Position numbers and translations under genes: made by a program. Positions 53,966-63,255 of a DNA stretch of 64,000 bases are shown here, in pieces. Under the pieces are notes generated by a model that saw only the letters and a list, made by a program, of their open reading frames with translations, was not told the DNA's origin and did no database searches. Origin of the DNA: Christiangramia sediminis (GTDB lineage Bacteria > Bacteroidota > Bacteroidia > Flavobacteriales > Flavobacteriaceae); contig NZ_JAJBZG010000005.1 in the NCBI RefSeq assembly GCF_020552705.1, positions 744,001 to 808,000 on the forward strand, written 5' to 3'. Each line of letters opens with the position of its first letter. The stretch's first letter is position 1.

Positions 53966-55476
53966 ATGAACAGCTAATTTTATATCCCCTTTTTCTACAG
54001 ATGGCCATCAGTATCATTCTGATGTTTGGCTGGTCCAGAATAAAATTCCAGAAAATATTTAGTGTTTTTGGAAGTGTCATCAGTTTAGGGCTTTCTATAT
54101 GGTTATTTATTTATATCTGGGAGAACGGGACACAAACCATACAGGCCGGAAACTGGGAAGCGCCCTTTGGGATCACCTTCGTGGCAGATATGTTGTCTTC
54201 TACCCTGGTCTTGCTAACTGCAATTTCTGGTCTTGCTGTGTCCATATTTTCAGGGGCTTCGGTGTTAAAAGATCGGTTGAGGTTTGGTTATTTCCCAATA
54301 TTTCACTTCTTACTACTCGGTTTAAATGGGGCTTTCTTAACCGGGGATATTTTTAACTTATATGTCTGGTTCGAAATTATTATCATCAGCTCATTCGTTT
54401 TGATCACTATTGGTGGGGAAAAAGCGCAGCTGGAAGGTGCCGTGAAATATTTCACGCTAAATATACTTGCATCCATGATCTTTTTGACCGCTATCGCGGT
54501 TTTATACGGAATTACGGGTAGCCTTAATATGGCAGATCTTGCCGGCCAGATCGCATTGGTAGAGAACCGTGGATTGGTTCAGATAACAGCCCTGCTTTTT
54601 CTTATAGGATTTGGAATAAAAGCAGGAGTATTCCCTTTGTATTTTTGGTTACCGGCATCCTATCATACTCCGCCTTTTGCAGTTTCTGCCATTTTCGGGG
54701 GCTTGTTAACCAAGGTGGGAGTCTATGCTTTAATTAGGGTTTTCACGCTCATTTTCGTAGATGATCCATTTCTGAATAATATTATTATGATTATTGCCAT
54801 TTTAACCCTCGTAAGTGGAGGGATTGGCGCACTGGTTCAGAATAATATGAGGAAGGTTTTCTCTTATCTTATTATTTGCCATATTGGTTATATGATCGCC
54901 GGTTTAGGAATGTTTACAGAAGTCGCTATAGCCGGAGCTATTTTCTATCTTATTCATGATATTATTGTTAAGACAAATCTCTTCATGCTCAGCGGCGTGG
55001 TCTATAGGATTAAAGGGACAAACTCGATGCGGGACCTTGGAGGGATCTATGCAAAATGGCCTAAAATAAGTTTACTGTTATTTATCCCGTTGTTTTCTCT
55101 GGTGGGGATACCACCACTTTCCGGATTCTGGCCTAAGATCAATCTTATTAAAGCAGGTTTTACAAATGGATCCTATATTACGGTGGGAGCGATCATTTTT
55201 GCCAGTTTTATAACCCTGGTGATTATTGCCAAATTATGGTCTGAAGTGTTCTGGAAAGAAGATAAGGAACTTCCACTAAGAAGTAATTTTGGATATTTTT
55301 CAAATATGACCAATGCTAAAAGGCTTCAGTTTATAGTTCCCGTAGCTCTGTTGAGTATTGTATCTTTGTATATAGGTTTTGGAGCTGAACATATTCAGGA
55401 ACTTTCAGCAAGAATTGCCGACGAACTTGTAAATAGTCAGGGCTACGTAGATGCAGTTTTAAAATCGAAGAATTAA
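53962..55476 (+). CDS. mrpD: Mrp Na+/H+ antiporter subunit D
   Basis: A 504-residue NuoN/NuoM-like membrane subunit. The key Glu is in LYVWFEIIIISSFVL (near residue 137), and the lysines are in GFGIKAGVFPLYFWLPASYHTPPF (near 218) and LLTKVGVYALIR. One of the two proton-pumping-type subunits of the complex. Between mrpC (overlap) and mrpE (6-bp gap). Confidence 0.92.
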   Translation: MNEQLILYPLFLQMAISIILMFGWSRIKFQKIFSVFGSVISLGLSIWLFIYIWENGTQTIQAGNWEAPFGITFVADMLSSTLVLLTAISGLAVSIFSGASVLKDRLRFGYFPIFHFLLLGLNGAFLTGDIFNLYVWFEIIIISSFVLITIGGEKAQLEGAVKYFTLNILASMIFLTAIAVLYGITGSLNMADLAGQIALVENRGLVQITALLFLIGFGIKAGVFPLYFWLPASYHTPPFAVSAIFGGLLTKVGVYALIRVFTLIFVDDPFLNNIIMIIAILTLVSGGIGALVQNNMRKVFSYLIICHIGYMIAGLGMFTEVAIAGAIFYLIHDIIVKTNLFMLSGVVYRIKGTNSMRDLGGIYAKWPKISLLLFIPLFSLVGIPPLSGFWPKINLIKAGFTNGSYITVGAIIFASFITLVIIAKLWSEVFWKEDKELPLRSNFGYFSNMTNAKRLQFIVPVALLSIVSLYIGFGAEHIQELSARIADELVNSQGYVDAVLKSKN

Positions 55477-55482
55477 GGAATA

Positions 55483-55959
55483 ATGAAGAATAAATTTCTC
55501 TCGAACATATTATTGACCTTTGTCTGGGTTGCCCTGACAGGAGATTTTTCATTCGAGAATTATCTTTTTGGATTCTTCCTGAATTTTCATATCCTTTGGT
55601 TGATTACCGTAGGACGTAAGAGAAGCAGGTATTTTCTTATTGTCCCTAAGATCATTATCTTATTGGTATTCTTTCTTTATGAACTTATCAAGGCGAATAT
55701 TGAAGTTGCTTATGAAGTGATTACCCCAAAGCTTAATATGACCCCGGGGATTATCATGGTGCCCCTTGATATAAAATCTGATATTGGGATCACCATGCTG
55801 GCGAATATGATCTCGCTTACACCCGGCACCTTGAGTCTGGATGTCTCAAATGATAAAAAAGTGCTTTTTGTGCATGCGATGTATGTAAAAGATAGAGAAA
55901 AGTTCATTAGGGGGATAAAAGATGGTTTTGAACGCAGAATATTGGAGGTACTGTCATGA
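55483..55959 (+). CDS. mrpE: Mrp Na+/H+ antiporter subunit E
   Basis: A 158-residue subunit with two to three N-terminal helices and a cytoplasmic C-terminal domain; NMISLTPGTLSLDVS is the family motif. It overlaps mrpF by 4 bp. Confidence 0.9.
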   Translation: MKNKFLSNILLTFVWVALTGDFSFENYLFGFFLNFHILWLITVGRKRSRYFLIVPKIIILLVFFLYELIKANIEVAYEVITPKLNMTPGIIMVPLDIKSDIGITMLANMISLTPGTLSLDVSNDKKVLFVHAMYVKDREKFIRGIKDGFERRILEVLS

Positions 55960-56228
55960 CGTTATTTGAATATTTACATTTTATAATTTTACCAGTCCTG
56001 GTTGTTTCAGCCGTGCTTATTCTTTGGAGATTTATCAAAGGACCAAGTATTGCCGATAAAATAGTAGCATTGGATCTTTTGATCACCACTGGAATTGGAG
56101 TTATAGCCGTTTACAGTGTCATATACAATCAGTCTACTTTAATGGATACTGCTCTTATTCTCGCTCTTATTGCCTTTTTAAGTACGGTAGCTCTGTCTTA
56201 TTATCTGGAAAAAAGAAAAAGAAAATGA
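55956..56228 (+). CDS. mrpF: Mrp Na+/H+ antiporter subunit F
   Basis: A 90-residue, three-helix subunit with RFIKGPSIADKIVALDLLIT, the typical family motif, near residues 25-44. It overlaps both neighbours by 4 bp. Confidence 0.91.
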   Translation: MTLFEYLHFIILPVLVVSAVLILWRFIKGPSIADKIVALDLLITTGIGVIAVYSVIYNQSTLMDTALILALIAFLSTVALSYYLEKRKRK

Positions 56229-56629
56229 TTGAAATAATAGTAGGAGTCATAGCAACATTTGGAGCTCTATTCGTGCTTTTAGCGGCGATTGGGATCGTTA
56301 GAATGCCAGATACTTATTTGAGGATTTCGGTGACCACCAAAGCGGCTACGCTTGGAGTGGGATTGGTTTTAATGTCTACTACCGTTTATTTTAGTAGTGC
56401 CGATGTTACCTCCCAGGCTTTTGTGATCATTCTGTTTTTATTCTTAACCGCTCCGGTGAGTGCACATCTTATTGGCCGGGCTTCCTATTTTATTGGAGTA
56501 AAACTTTGGGATAAATCTGTAATGGATGAATTAAGAGGAAAATATCAAAAAAACACCCATATTTTAAAAAGTATGGTGGATGATACACCTGAAGACAACG
56601 TAGATCATACGAAAATGAATGATAAATAA
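56225..56629 (+). CDS. mrpG: Mrp Na+/H+ antiporter subunit G
   Basis: A 134-residue subunit with three helices and the family motif GIVRMPDTYLRISVTTKAATLGVG near residues 23-46. The C-terminal tail of about 35 residues is charged and longer than the core. Last gene of the operon, 18 bp from the converging mgtC stop. Confidence 0.9.
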   Translation: MIEIIVGVIATFGALFVLLAAIGIVRMPDTYLRISVTTKAATLGVGLVLMSTTVYFSSADVTSQAFVIILFLFLTAPVSAHLIGRASYFIGVKLWDKSVMDELRGKYQKNTHILKSMVDDTPEDNVDHTKMNDK

Positions 56630-56647
56630 TAATTTCGAATTCCGACT

Positions 56648-57079
56648 TTAGCTTTCTTTTTTCTTTTTCTTGATCATTTTATGCTCAATATAACCGAATA
56701 CCATGTTTATAATGAGGATGATCCCACTAACTATTCCCAGTTCCGTATACATTCCGAAACCTGCTAAGCATCCCACGGCGGCACTACACCAAACTGTAGC
56801 TGCAGTAGTTAAGCCTTTAACCTTATTTTTCCTTTCAAGAATTGTTCCCGCGCCTATAAAACCTATTCCAACAACAATTTGCCCCAGCACACGCGTAATA
56901 TCAACATATTTTTCGCCTTGAAATTCAACTGACATTAATATAAATATTGCCGAACCCAGTGATACCAGCGCATTTGTTTTTAGTCCAGCTTCTTTTCCTT
57001 GAATTTCTCTTTCCAGGCCTATAATAAGTCCAGCAATAGTAGCCAGGCTAACTCGTATGGCAAATAATGTCCAATCCAT
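56648..57079 (-). CDS. MgtC/SapB family membrane protein
   Basis: A 143-residue inner-membrane protein with four to five helices. It contains GLIIGLEREIQGKEAGLKTNALVSLGSAIF and VVGIGFIGAGTILERKNKVKGLTTAATVWCSAAVGC, the MgtC family signature. Family members help survival under low Mg2+, often by affecting ATP synthase or phosphate homeostasis. The longer C-terminal ACT-like domain of true MgtC is absent, and the protein ends in a lysine-rich tail. Confidence 0.88.
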   Translation of the reverse strand: MDWTLFAIRVSLATIAGLIIGLEREIQGKEAGLKTNALVSLGSAIFILMSVEFQGEKYVDITRVLGQIVVGIGFIGAGTILERKNKVKGLTTAATVWCSAAVGCLAGFGMYTELGIVSGIILIINMVFGYIEHKMIKKKKKES

Positions 57080-57098
57080 ATTTTACACTTTGAATGTT

Positions 57099-57106
57099 TA
57101 CTTTTG
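57099..57106 (+). promoter_or_regulatory. -7 box of the bio operon (predicts leaderless mRNA)
   Basis: TACTTTTG, an exact TAnnTTTG match, five bases before the bioF ATG at 57112. It makes the in-frame ATG at 57094 an unlikely start. Confidence 0.5.
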
Positions 57107-57111
57107 TGCAC

Positions 57112-58269
57112 ATGAAAAAGCTTCCCTTAAAATTAGAGAAAAGACTTCAAAATAGGAAGGAAGAAAATTCATTTAGAAGTTTATTGCCATTTTCTACTGG
57201 GATAGATTTTTTTTCTAATGATTATCTGGGTTTTTCGAATTCTGAAACTATTGCAGAAAACACAGGGAAAATAATGCGGGAATATGGAGTTCTAAACGGC
57301 TCTACGGGTTCCAGGCTCTTATCTGGAAATCATCCTCTTTTCAAAAAAGTGGAAAATCAGCTGGCAAGTTTTCATAATTCTCAGGCGGCATTAATTTTCA
57401 ATTCCGGCTATGATGCCAATATTGGTTTCTTTTCGGCCGTTCCTCAAAAGAGTGATATCATCTTTTACGATGAATATTCTCACGCCTCCATACGTGATGG
57501 ATTAAAAATGAGCCTGGCCAGAAATTACAAATTTCAGCATAATGACCTTGAAGATCTTAAGCGTAAGTTGGAGCGTTTGAGTAGAAATAGTGAAGATTCT
57601 GAAATTTACATTGTGACCGAATCTGTTTTTTCCATGGACGGTGATTCTCCCCATCTGGAGGCATTGTTGGAACTCAGCGAAAAGTACCATGCATATTTGA
57701 TCGTGGATGAAGCTCATGCGACAGGCGTAATTGGTGAAAAAGGACAGGGACTCGCGCAACATCTAAAGACTGAAAACAGGATTTTTGCACGCATCCACAC
57801 TTTTGGAAAGGCTATTGGTTGTCACGGAGCTGTAATTCTTGGAAACAGTAGTTTAAAGGACTACCTGGTGAATTTTTCCCGTAGCCTTATATATACTACG
57901 GCTTTATCACCACATACGATTGCTACAATAAGCGCTGCTTACCGCTATTTGGAAAACGAGCAGAAGCCTTTAAAAGACTTAGAGAAGAATATTCAGCATT
58001 TTAGATCTGAAGTAATTAAAAATGAACTTCAGGATATTTTTATTGAAAGTGATTCTGCAATTCAGGCATGCCTTATTTCAGGAAATACAAAAGTGAAATC
58101 AGCAGCTTTAGAACTTCAGAATAAAGGCTTTAATGTGAAGCCCATACTTTCTTCCACTGTTCCCGTGGGCAGTGAGCGATTGAGATTTTGTATACATTCT
58201 TATAATTCTTCCGAAGAAATCTCGCAGGTCTTAAAAGTCTTGGGTAATTTTGTGGCAAATAATAAATAA
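57112..58269 (+). CDS. bioF: 8-amino-7-oxononanoate synthase
   Basis: PLP-dependent enzyme of the alpha-oxoamine synthase family: condenses pimeloyl-thioester with alanine in biotin synthesis. The 385-residue enzyme has the PLP-lysine Lys233 in HTFGKAIGCHG, and VDEAHATGVIGEKGQG near 197-213 holds PLP contacts. The start at 57112 (MKKLPLKLEK) is set by the -7 box just upstream. The stop overlaps the bioD ATG by one base. Confidence 0.94.
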   Translation: MKKLPLKLEKRLQNRKEENSFRSLLPFSTGIDFFSNDYLGFSNSETIAENTGKIMREYGVLNGSTGSRLLSGNHPLFKKVENQLASFHNSQAALIFNSGYDANIGFFSAVPQKSDIIFYDEYSHASIRDGLKMSLARNYKFQHNDLEDLKRKLERLSRNSEDSEIYIVTESVFSMDGDSPHLEALLELSEKYHAYLIVDEAHATGVIGEKGQGLAQHLKTENRIFARIHTFGKAIGCHGAVILGNSSLKDYLVNFSRSLIYTTALSPHTIATISAAYRYLENEQKPLKDLEKNIQHFRSEVIKNELQDIFIESDSAIQACLISGNTKVKSAALELQNKGFNVKPILSSTVPVGSERLRFCIHSYNSSEEISQVLKVLGNFVANNK

Positions 58270-58892
58270 TGCCGAAGACATTTTTTATAACGGGAATTGG
58301 AACTGAAGTTGGGAAGACCATCGTTTCTGCAATTATTACGGAAGCTATGGAAGCCGATTACTGGAAGCCTATACAGGCTGGAGATCTTGAAAATTCTGAT
58401 GCTCATAAAGTGCAGAAACTGGTGAGAAATAAAAACACCGTGTTTTTCCAAAATGCATACGCTTTGAAGACACCCATGAGCCCTCATGCTGCAGCAGAAA
58501 TTGACGGAATTAAAATCGATATAAAAAAAATAAAAAGACCAGAAACTGAAAAAGATCTGGTTGTTGAAGGTGCCGGCGGATTAATGGTTCCGCTAAATAA
58601 TAAGGAAATCATTGCCGATCTTATTTCAAAAGAAGACTTCGTGATTCTTGTTTCCAGGCATTATCTGGGGAGTATTAATCATACCTTATTGAGTATTGAA
58701 GCATTAAAAAGTCGCGGAATCAAGAATATTGGGATCATTTTTAGTGGAGAAGAGCATCCAACTACCGAAGATGCAATCAAAAAAATAGGAAAAGTACAGG
58801 TGATTGGCCGAATTGAAGAAGAACCCTATTTTGATGAAATGGTGATAAAAGAATATGCTGAAAAGTTTAGAGAGAGATTATGCGAAATGTAG
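58269..58892 (+). CDS. bioD: Dethiobiotin synthetase
   Basis: Closes the ureido ring of dethiobiotin from diaminopelargonic acid, CO2 and ATP. The 207-residue protein has the P-loop GIGTEVGKT (9-17), KPIQAGD, and VEGAGGLMVPL near residue 98. It overlaps bioF by 1 bp and bioA by 13 bp. Confidence 0.95.
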   Translation: MPKTFFITGIGTEVGKTIVSAIITEAMEADYWKPIQAGDLENSDAHKVQKLVRNKNTVFFQNAYALKTPMSPHAAAEIDGIKIDIKKIKRPETEKDLVVEGAGGLMVPLNNKEIIADLISKEDFVILVSRHYLGSINHTLLSIEALKSRGIKNIGIIFSGEEHPTTEDAIKKIGKVQVIGRIEEEPYFDEMVIKEYAEKFRERLCEM

Positions 58893-60169
58893 AAGTGAAG
58901 ACTGAAAGTTTAGCCGATAGAGATAAAAAACATTTATGGCATCCATTAACGCAGCACAAAACGAGTCCGGAGATGTTGCCCATCAAAAAAGCAAAAGGTT
59001 GTATTCTAACCGATGATAATGGGAAAGAATATATCGACGGAATTTCTTCCTGGTACACTGCGGTTTATGGTCATTGCAACCAATATATTACCAGTAAGGT
59101 CGCTGAGCAGATGCAAAATCTGGATCAGGTGGTCTTTAGTGGTTTCACCCATGAACCGGCAATAAAACTTTCTGAAGCGCTTATTGAAATCCTCCCAGAG
59201 GGTCAGCAGAAATTATTCTTTAATGATAATGGTTCTACTGCTACGGAGATCGGTATTAAAATGGCTTTACAATACCATCATAATCTCGGGAATGATCGTA
59301 AGGTAATGCTGGCTTTTGAGGAAGGTTTCCATGGAGACACTTTCGGGGCCATGTCGGTTTCCGGCTTATCGGTTTATAATGGTGCTTTTGAAGATCATTT
59401 TATAAAGGTTAAACGAATTCCCGTACCATCTGGTGATAATAATCAGGAAGTCATAAAGGCTTTAAAAAAGATCATTTCAGAACATAACTTAGCCGGGTTT
59501 ATTTACGAACCCCTAATCCAGGGTGCGGCCGCCATGAAATTTCATGATGCCGATGGACTAAATGAAATTCTGAAAATCTGTAGAGAGAATGAAATTGTTT
59601 TGGTGGCAGATGAAGTAATGACGGGATTTGGCAAAACCGGGAAGTATTTCGCTTCAGATTATATGGAAGAGAAACCCGATGTGGTTTGTATGTCCAAAGC
59701 CCTTACTGCGGGTCTTCTGCCCATGGGTCTCACTTCCTGTTCCCAGAAAATATATGAGGCTTTTTATTCTGATGATCTGGCCAAAGGTTTATTCCATGGT
59801 CATACGTATACGGCGAATCCTTTGGCCTGTACCGCGGCACTGGCTGCTGTGGAGCTCCTGGTTTCCGAAGAAATGCAGGTAAATATTCAAAATATTACTA
59901 AGGCTAATCTTGAATTTGTAGACAAATTAAAAGATCATCCAAAGCTTAAGAATGTAAGAAGTAAGGGGGTGATCTTTGCGTTTGAACTGGATGTAAAAAC
60001 CGACCGTTATGGCGGGTTGCGTAACCAACTCTTCAAATTCTGTATGGATAGGGGCGTATTTCTTCGTCCGCTGGGAAATACCATTTATATAGTTCCACCT
60101 TATGTAATTTCAGAAAAGGAACTTCAAAAGCTTTATTCGGTTATAGAAGACTTACTTAGAGAGTTCTAA
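58880..60169 (+). CDS. bioA: Adenosylmethionine-8-amino-7-oxononanoate aminotransferase
   Basis: PLP-dependent transaminase that uses S-adenosylmethionine as amino donor to make diaminopelargonic acid. The 429-residue enzyme has HLWHPLTQHKTSPEML at the N-terminus, GSTATEIGIKMALQY, VADEVMTGFGKTG (near 244), and the PLP lysine in CMSKALTAGLLPMG (near 274). It overlaps bioD by 13 bp. Confidence 0.95.
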   Translation: MRNVEVKTESLADRDKKHLWHPLTQHKTSPEMLPIKKAKGCILTDDNGKEYIDGISSWYTAVYGHCNQYITSKVAEQMQNLDQVVFSGFTHEPAIKLSEALIEILPEGQQKLFFNDNGSTATEIGIKMALQYHHNLGNDRKVMLAFEEGFHGDTFGAMSVSGLSVYNGAFEDHFIKVKRIPVPSGDNNQEVIKALKKIISEHNLAGFIYEPLIQGAAAMKFHDADGLNEILKICRENEIVLVADEVMTGFGKTGKYFASDYMEEKPDVVCMSKALTAGLLPMGLTSCSQKIYEAFYSDDLAKGLFHGHTYTANPLACTAALAAVELLVSEEMQVNIQNITKANLEFVDKLKDHPKLKNVRSKGVIFAFELDVKTDRYGGLRNQLFKFCMDRGVFLRPLGNTIYIVPPYVISEKELQKLYSVIEDLLREF

Positions 60170-60245
60170 AAAATTTCTAATCAGTTAAAAATTTTAAATT
60201 TTGGATGTGATTTTTATCTAATTTAGATAGATAAATCTTAAAATT

Positions 60246-60845
60246 ATGATGCATCCTGATACGAAATTGAAATGGATTAGTGACGAAAAAGGCTTTGGCG
60301 TAGTGGCAACTAAAGTTATACGAAAAGGAACCATAACCTGGGTTCAGGATGAACTTGATGCAGTTTTTCAGCCCGATGAACCGGACAATTTTAAACCGCT
60401 AGCCAAAGAGCTTCTTGAGAAATACAGTTTCCGAAATAGTAAGGGAGAACATATTCTGTGCTGGGATTTGGCTAAATATGTTAATCATAGCTTTAAGTCT
60501 AATTGTCTTTCTACCGGATATAATTTTGAAGTTGCTATCAGGGATATTTTGGTAGATGAAGAACTTACAGACGATTATGGATATTTGAATTTATCAGAAT
60601 CATTTGTTCCGGAAGATGAAGGCGTGGAGCGTAAAACGGTGAAGCCTGATGATACTCTGGATCTCTATATAGAATGGGATAAAACTCTGGAACCATTGTT
60701 CCCATTGATCCAAAATTTGGATCAGCCGTTATTTGAGCTGCTTCCTGAAAAGATCAAAACAGAGATCGATAAAGTAGCTGTCGGGGAGAAGAAAATGCTT
60801 TCTACTAAAAACCTTTATTTTGAACCTGAAAAAAGTAGAATTTAG
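60246..60845 (+). CDS. SET-domain protein in the biotin cluster
   Basis: A 199-residue protein with SET-domain features: GFGVVATKVIRKGTITWV near residues 16-33, the pseudoknot motif YVNHSFKSNC (78-87; NHSxxxN), and DEELTDDYGY near residue 108. SET proteins are SAM-dependent lysine methyltransferases; the target here is unknown. It begins 76 bp after bioA and ends 57 bp before the ketosynthase gene, so cotranscription with the bio genes is plausible but not certain. A biotin role is inference only. Confidence 0.75.
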   Translation: MMHPDTKLKWISDEKGFGVVATKVIRKGTITWVQDELDAVFQPDEPDNFKPLAKELLEKYSFRNSKGEHILCWDLAKYVNHSFKSNCLSTGYNFEVAIRDILVDEELTDDYGYLNLSESFVPEDEGVERKTVKPDDTLDLYIEWDKTLEPLFPLIQNLDQPLFELLPEKIKTEIDKVAVGEKKMLSTKNLYFEPEKSRI

Positions 60846-60902
60846 GTTCTGAAATTTAGCTAATCGGTATTTCAGCCTTATTTTTACCCAAAAATTTAGC
60901 TT

Positions 60903-62057
60903 TTGAAAAATCCGGTTTCAATAACTTCTATCGGCAGCATTTCTCCACTGGGAAAAACATCTGAAGAGGTCTGGGAAAACTATATTTCTAATGATCATTT
61001 TTTTCATCTAAAAGAAGTGGGTGATGAGGCCTCCTGGGTAGGAGATCTATCGGAAGAACTTCAAAAAGAGGTAGAAGAATTAAGAGGCGAAAATTCAAAA
61101 TATCGCTATCTCGATAATTCTGTACTTTACGCTATTCTGGCGGCAAGATCTGCTTTTAAAAACTTAAATATCTCAGATAAGGCTACCGGTATCAATATAG
61201 GAAGCAGCCGCGGTGCTACTGGTCTTTTTGAAAAATATCACGCTGAATATCTCCAAACCGGAAGATCATCCACCTACAGTTCGCCCTCAACCACCCTGGG
61301 AAATATTTCTTCCTGGGTAGCCCAGGATCTTCAATTGAATGGTCCTGAATTTTCACATTCTGTAACCTGCTCCACAGGGATGCATTCCATTTTAAATGCG
61401 ATCGCCTGGATACAAAGCGGAATGGCAAAAAGCTTTCTGGCTGGAGGAAGTGAAGCACCGCTTACCGGTTTTACGCTGGCCCAGATGAAGGCAATGAAGA
61501 TCTATGCTACAGAAAATATTGCTTATCCATGTCGCGCCCTGGATATGCAAAAATTACAGAATTCAATGATCTTAAGTGAAGGGGCGGGCATTGTCTCTTT
61601 AACTTCAGTAAAGGAAGAGAACTCTTTGGGAGTTATAAAAGGAATTGGTTACGCAAATGAAAAATTGAAACACGGTGCTTCCTTGAGTAAGAATGGAAAA
61701 TGTCTTCAGAAATCAATGAAAATGGCCATGGGCCATATGGCTGAAAAGGATATAGATGCGGTAGTAATGCATGCCCCGGGCACCATTGGAGGTGATCTGG
61801 CGGAAGTAAATGCGGTGAGATCTGTATTTCAGGATAAATTACCGGCAATTACAAGTAATAAATGGAAAACAGGGCATAGCTTTGCAGCTTCGGGAATATT
61901 GAGCCTGCAAATGGCAGTTTTGATGCTTCAGCATCAGCAATTTTTACCGGTTCCATTTTCAGAATTTAAACAACAACCAGATAAACTGGAAAACATATTA
62001 GTGAACTCTGTAGGCTTTGGTGGAAATGCAGTTTCTATCCTTATCGGAAAAAAATAA
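60903..62057 (+). CDS. KAS II-like beta-ketoacyl synthase in the biotin cluster
   Basis: A 384-residue thiolase-fold condensing enzyme of the FabF/KAS II type. The catalytic Cys156 (VTCSTGMHS), His290 (VMHAPGTIGG) and His325 (KWKTGH, with Lys320) are all in place, and EGAG is at 226-229; HAPGT replaces the common HGTGT. It is shorter than FabF (about 410). The start is TTG at 60903: the preceding in-frame codon pair includes TAG at 60897. It sits between bioA and bioB; a role in making the pimeloyl precursor is suggested by context but not shown. Confidence 0.85.
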   Translation: MKNPVSITSIGSISPLGKTSEEVWENYISNDHFFHLKEVGDEASWVGDLSEELQKEVEELRGENSKYRYLDNSVLYAILAARSAFKNLNISDKATGINIGSSRGATGLFEKYHAEYLQTGRSSTYSSPSTTLGNISSWVAQDLQLNGPEFSHSVTCSTGMHSILNAIAWIQSGMAKSFLAGGSEAPLTGFTLAQMKAMKIYATENIAYPCRALDMQKLQNSMILSEGAGIVSLTSVKEENSLGVIKGIGYANEKLKHGASLSKNGKCLQKSMKMAMGHMAEKDIDAVVMHAPGTIGGDLAEVNAVRSVFQDKLPAITSNKWKTGHSFAASGILSLQMAVLMLQHQQFLPVPFSEFKQQPDKLENILVNSVGFGGNAVSILIGKK

Positions 62058-62121
62058 CAATTGTTAGTTATCCCGTTTATAAATCTTGAACTAGCTTTCC
62101 CGAATAAACCTGAGTTTTCGT

Positions 62122-62129
62122 TATTTTTG
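62122..62129 (+). promoter_or_regulatory. -7 box of bioB
   Basis: TATTTTTG, an exact TAnnTTTG match, 17 bp before the bioB ATG. No TTG at 19 bp. Confidence 0.5.
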
Positions 62130-62146
62130 AATACAAATCAATTTAC

Positions 62147-63238
62147 ATGGCACTTAAACACGACTGGACTAAAGAAGAAATCCTAGAGATATATAATAAG
62201 CCTTTTATGGAGTTGCTTTATGAAGCAGCAACTATTCACCGCGAACATCACGACCCTAATACCGTACAGGTTTCTACCCTGCTTTCCATAAAAACAGGTG
62301 GTTGCCCAGAAGATTGTGGCTACTGCCCTCAGGCAGCTCGGTACCATACCGATCTTGAGGGGAATGACCTTATGAGCGTAAATCAGGTAAAAGCCCAGGC
62401 ATTAAGAGCTAAGGCTTCAGGAAGCTCACGTGTTTGTATGGGTGCGGCCTGGAGAAATGTGAAAGATGGTGAGGAATTTGACAATGTTCTGGAGATGGTG
62501 AGAACTATCAATAAACTGGATATGGAAGTTTGCTGTACTTTGGGAATGCTTACCGAAAACCAGGCAGAGCGTCTGGCGGAAGCAGGCCTTTATGCTTACA
62601 ATCACAACCTGGATTCATCCGAAGAATATTACAAAGAAGTAATTTCTACCCGTGGTTACCAGGATAGACTGGACACTATTGGCAATGTTAGAAAAACAAA
62701 TGTTACCGTTTGCAGCGGTGGAATTATAGGAATGGGAGAAAGCGAAGCAGACCGTGCCGGGATGCTGGTGGCCCTTTCTACCTTAAATCCGCAGCCGGAA
62801 TCTGTGCCTATAAATGCTTTGGTGCCGGTAGAGGGAACTCCACTAGCAGAGCAGCAGCAGGTGCCTATCTGGGACATGATAAAAATGGTGGCAACTACCA
62901 GAATAGTAATGCCTGAAACTCAGGTGAGACTTTCAGCAGGAAGAACGCAAATGAGCAGGGAAGGACAGGCAATGTGTTTCTTTGCGGGTGCGAATTCTAT
63001 TTTTGCGGGAGATAAACTTTTAACCACCCCAAATCCTGATGTAAGTGAGGATATGGAAATGTTCAAAATGCTCGGATTAAATCCTCAGAAGGCATTTGAG
63101 AAAAAATCCCAGCCGGAAAGTGTAGCTGCTGAAAATTCACAATTCCAGAGTCAGGGAGAAAAACCTAAATGGTCCCGACCAGCTCATAAGATCGACAGGA
63201 ATCTTGAGGCACAACAAAAGGCTAAAACCAAGGCGTAG
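62147..63238 (+). CDS. bioB: Biotin synthase
   Basis: Radical SAM enzyme that inserts sulfur into dethiobiotin. The 363-residue protein has Cys53, Cys57 and Cys60 (CPEDCGYC) binding the SAM-cleaving cluster, GAAWRNVKDG near residue 98, and residues for the [2Fe-2S] cluster such as Cys in VCMGA, EVCCTLG and TVCSGGIIGMGE, with RLSAGRTQMS near residue 262. The C-terminal tail of about 45 residues is polar and longer than in E. coli. Last enzyme of the biotin pathway in this cluster. Confidence 0.95.
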   Translation: MALKHDWTKEEILEIYNKPFMELLYEAATIHREHHDPNTVQVSTLLSIKTGGCPEDCGYCPQAARYHTDLEGNDLMSVNQVKAQALRAKASGSSRVCMGAAWRNVKDGEEFDNVLEMVRTINKLDMEVCCTLGMLTENQAERLAEAGLYAYNHNLDSSEEYYKEVISTRGYQDRLDTIGNVRKTNVTVCSGGIIGMGESEADRAGMLVALSTLNPQPESVPINALVPVEGTPLAEQQQVPIWDMIKMVATTRIVMPETQVRLSAGRTQMSREGQAMCFFAGANSIFAGDKLLTTPNPDVSEDMEMFKMLGLNPQKAFEKKSQPESVAAENSQFQSQGEKPKWSRPAHKIDRNLEAQQKAKTKA

Positions 63239-63255
63239 CTCCTAAACAAACAATA

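Noticed and set aside
57094-57111. bioF start at ATG 57094
   Set aside because: The six extra codons contain the -7 box TACTTTTG, and the family N-terminus fits ATG 57112.
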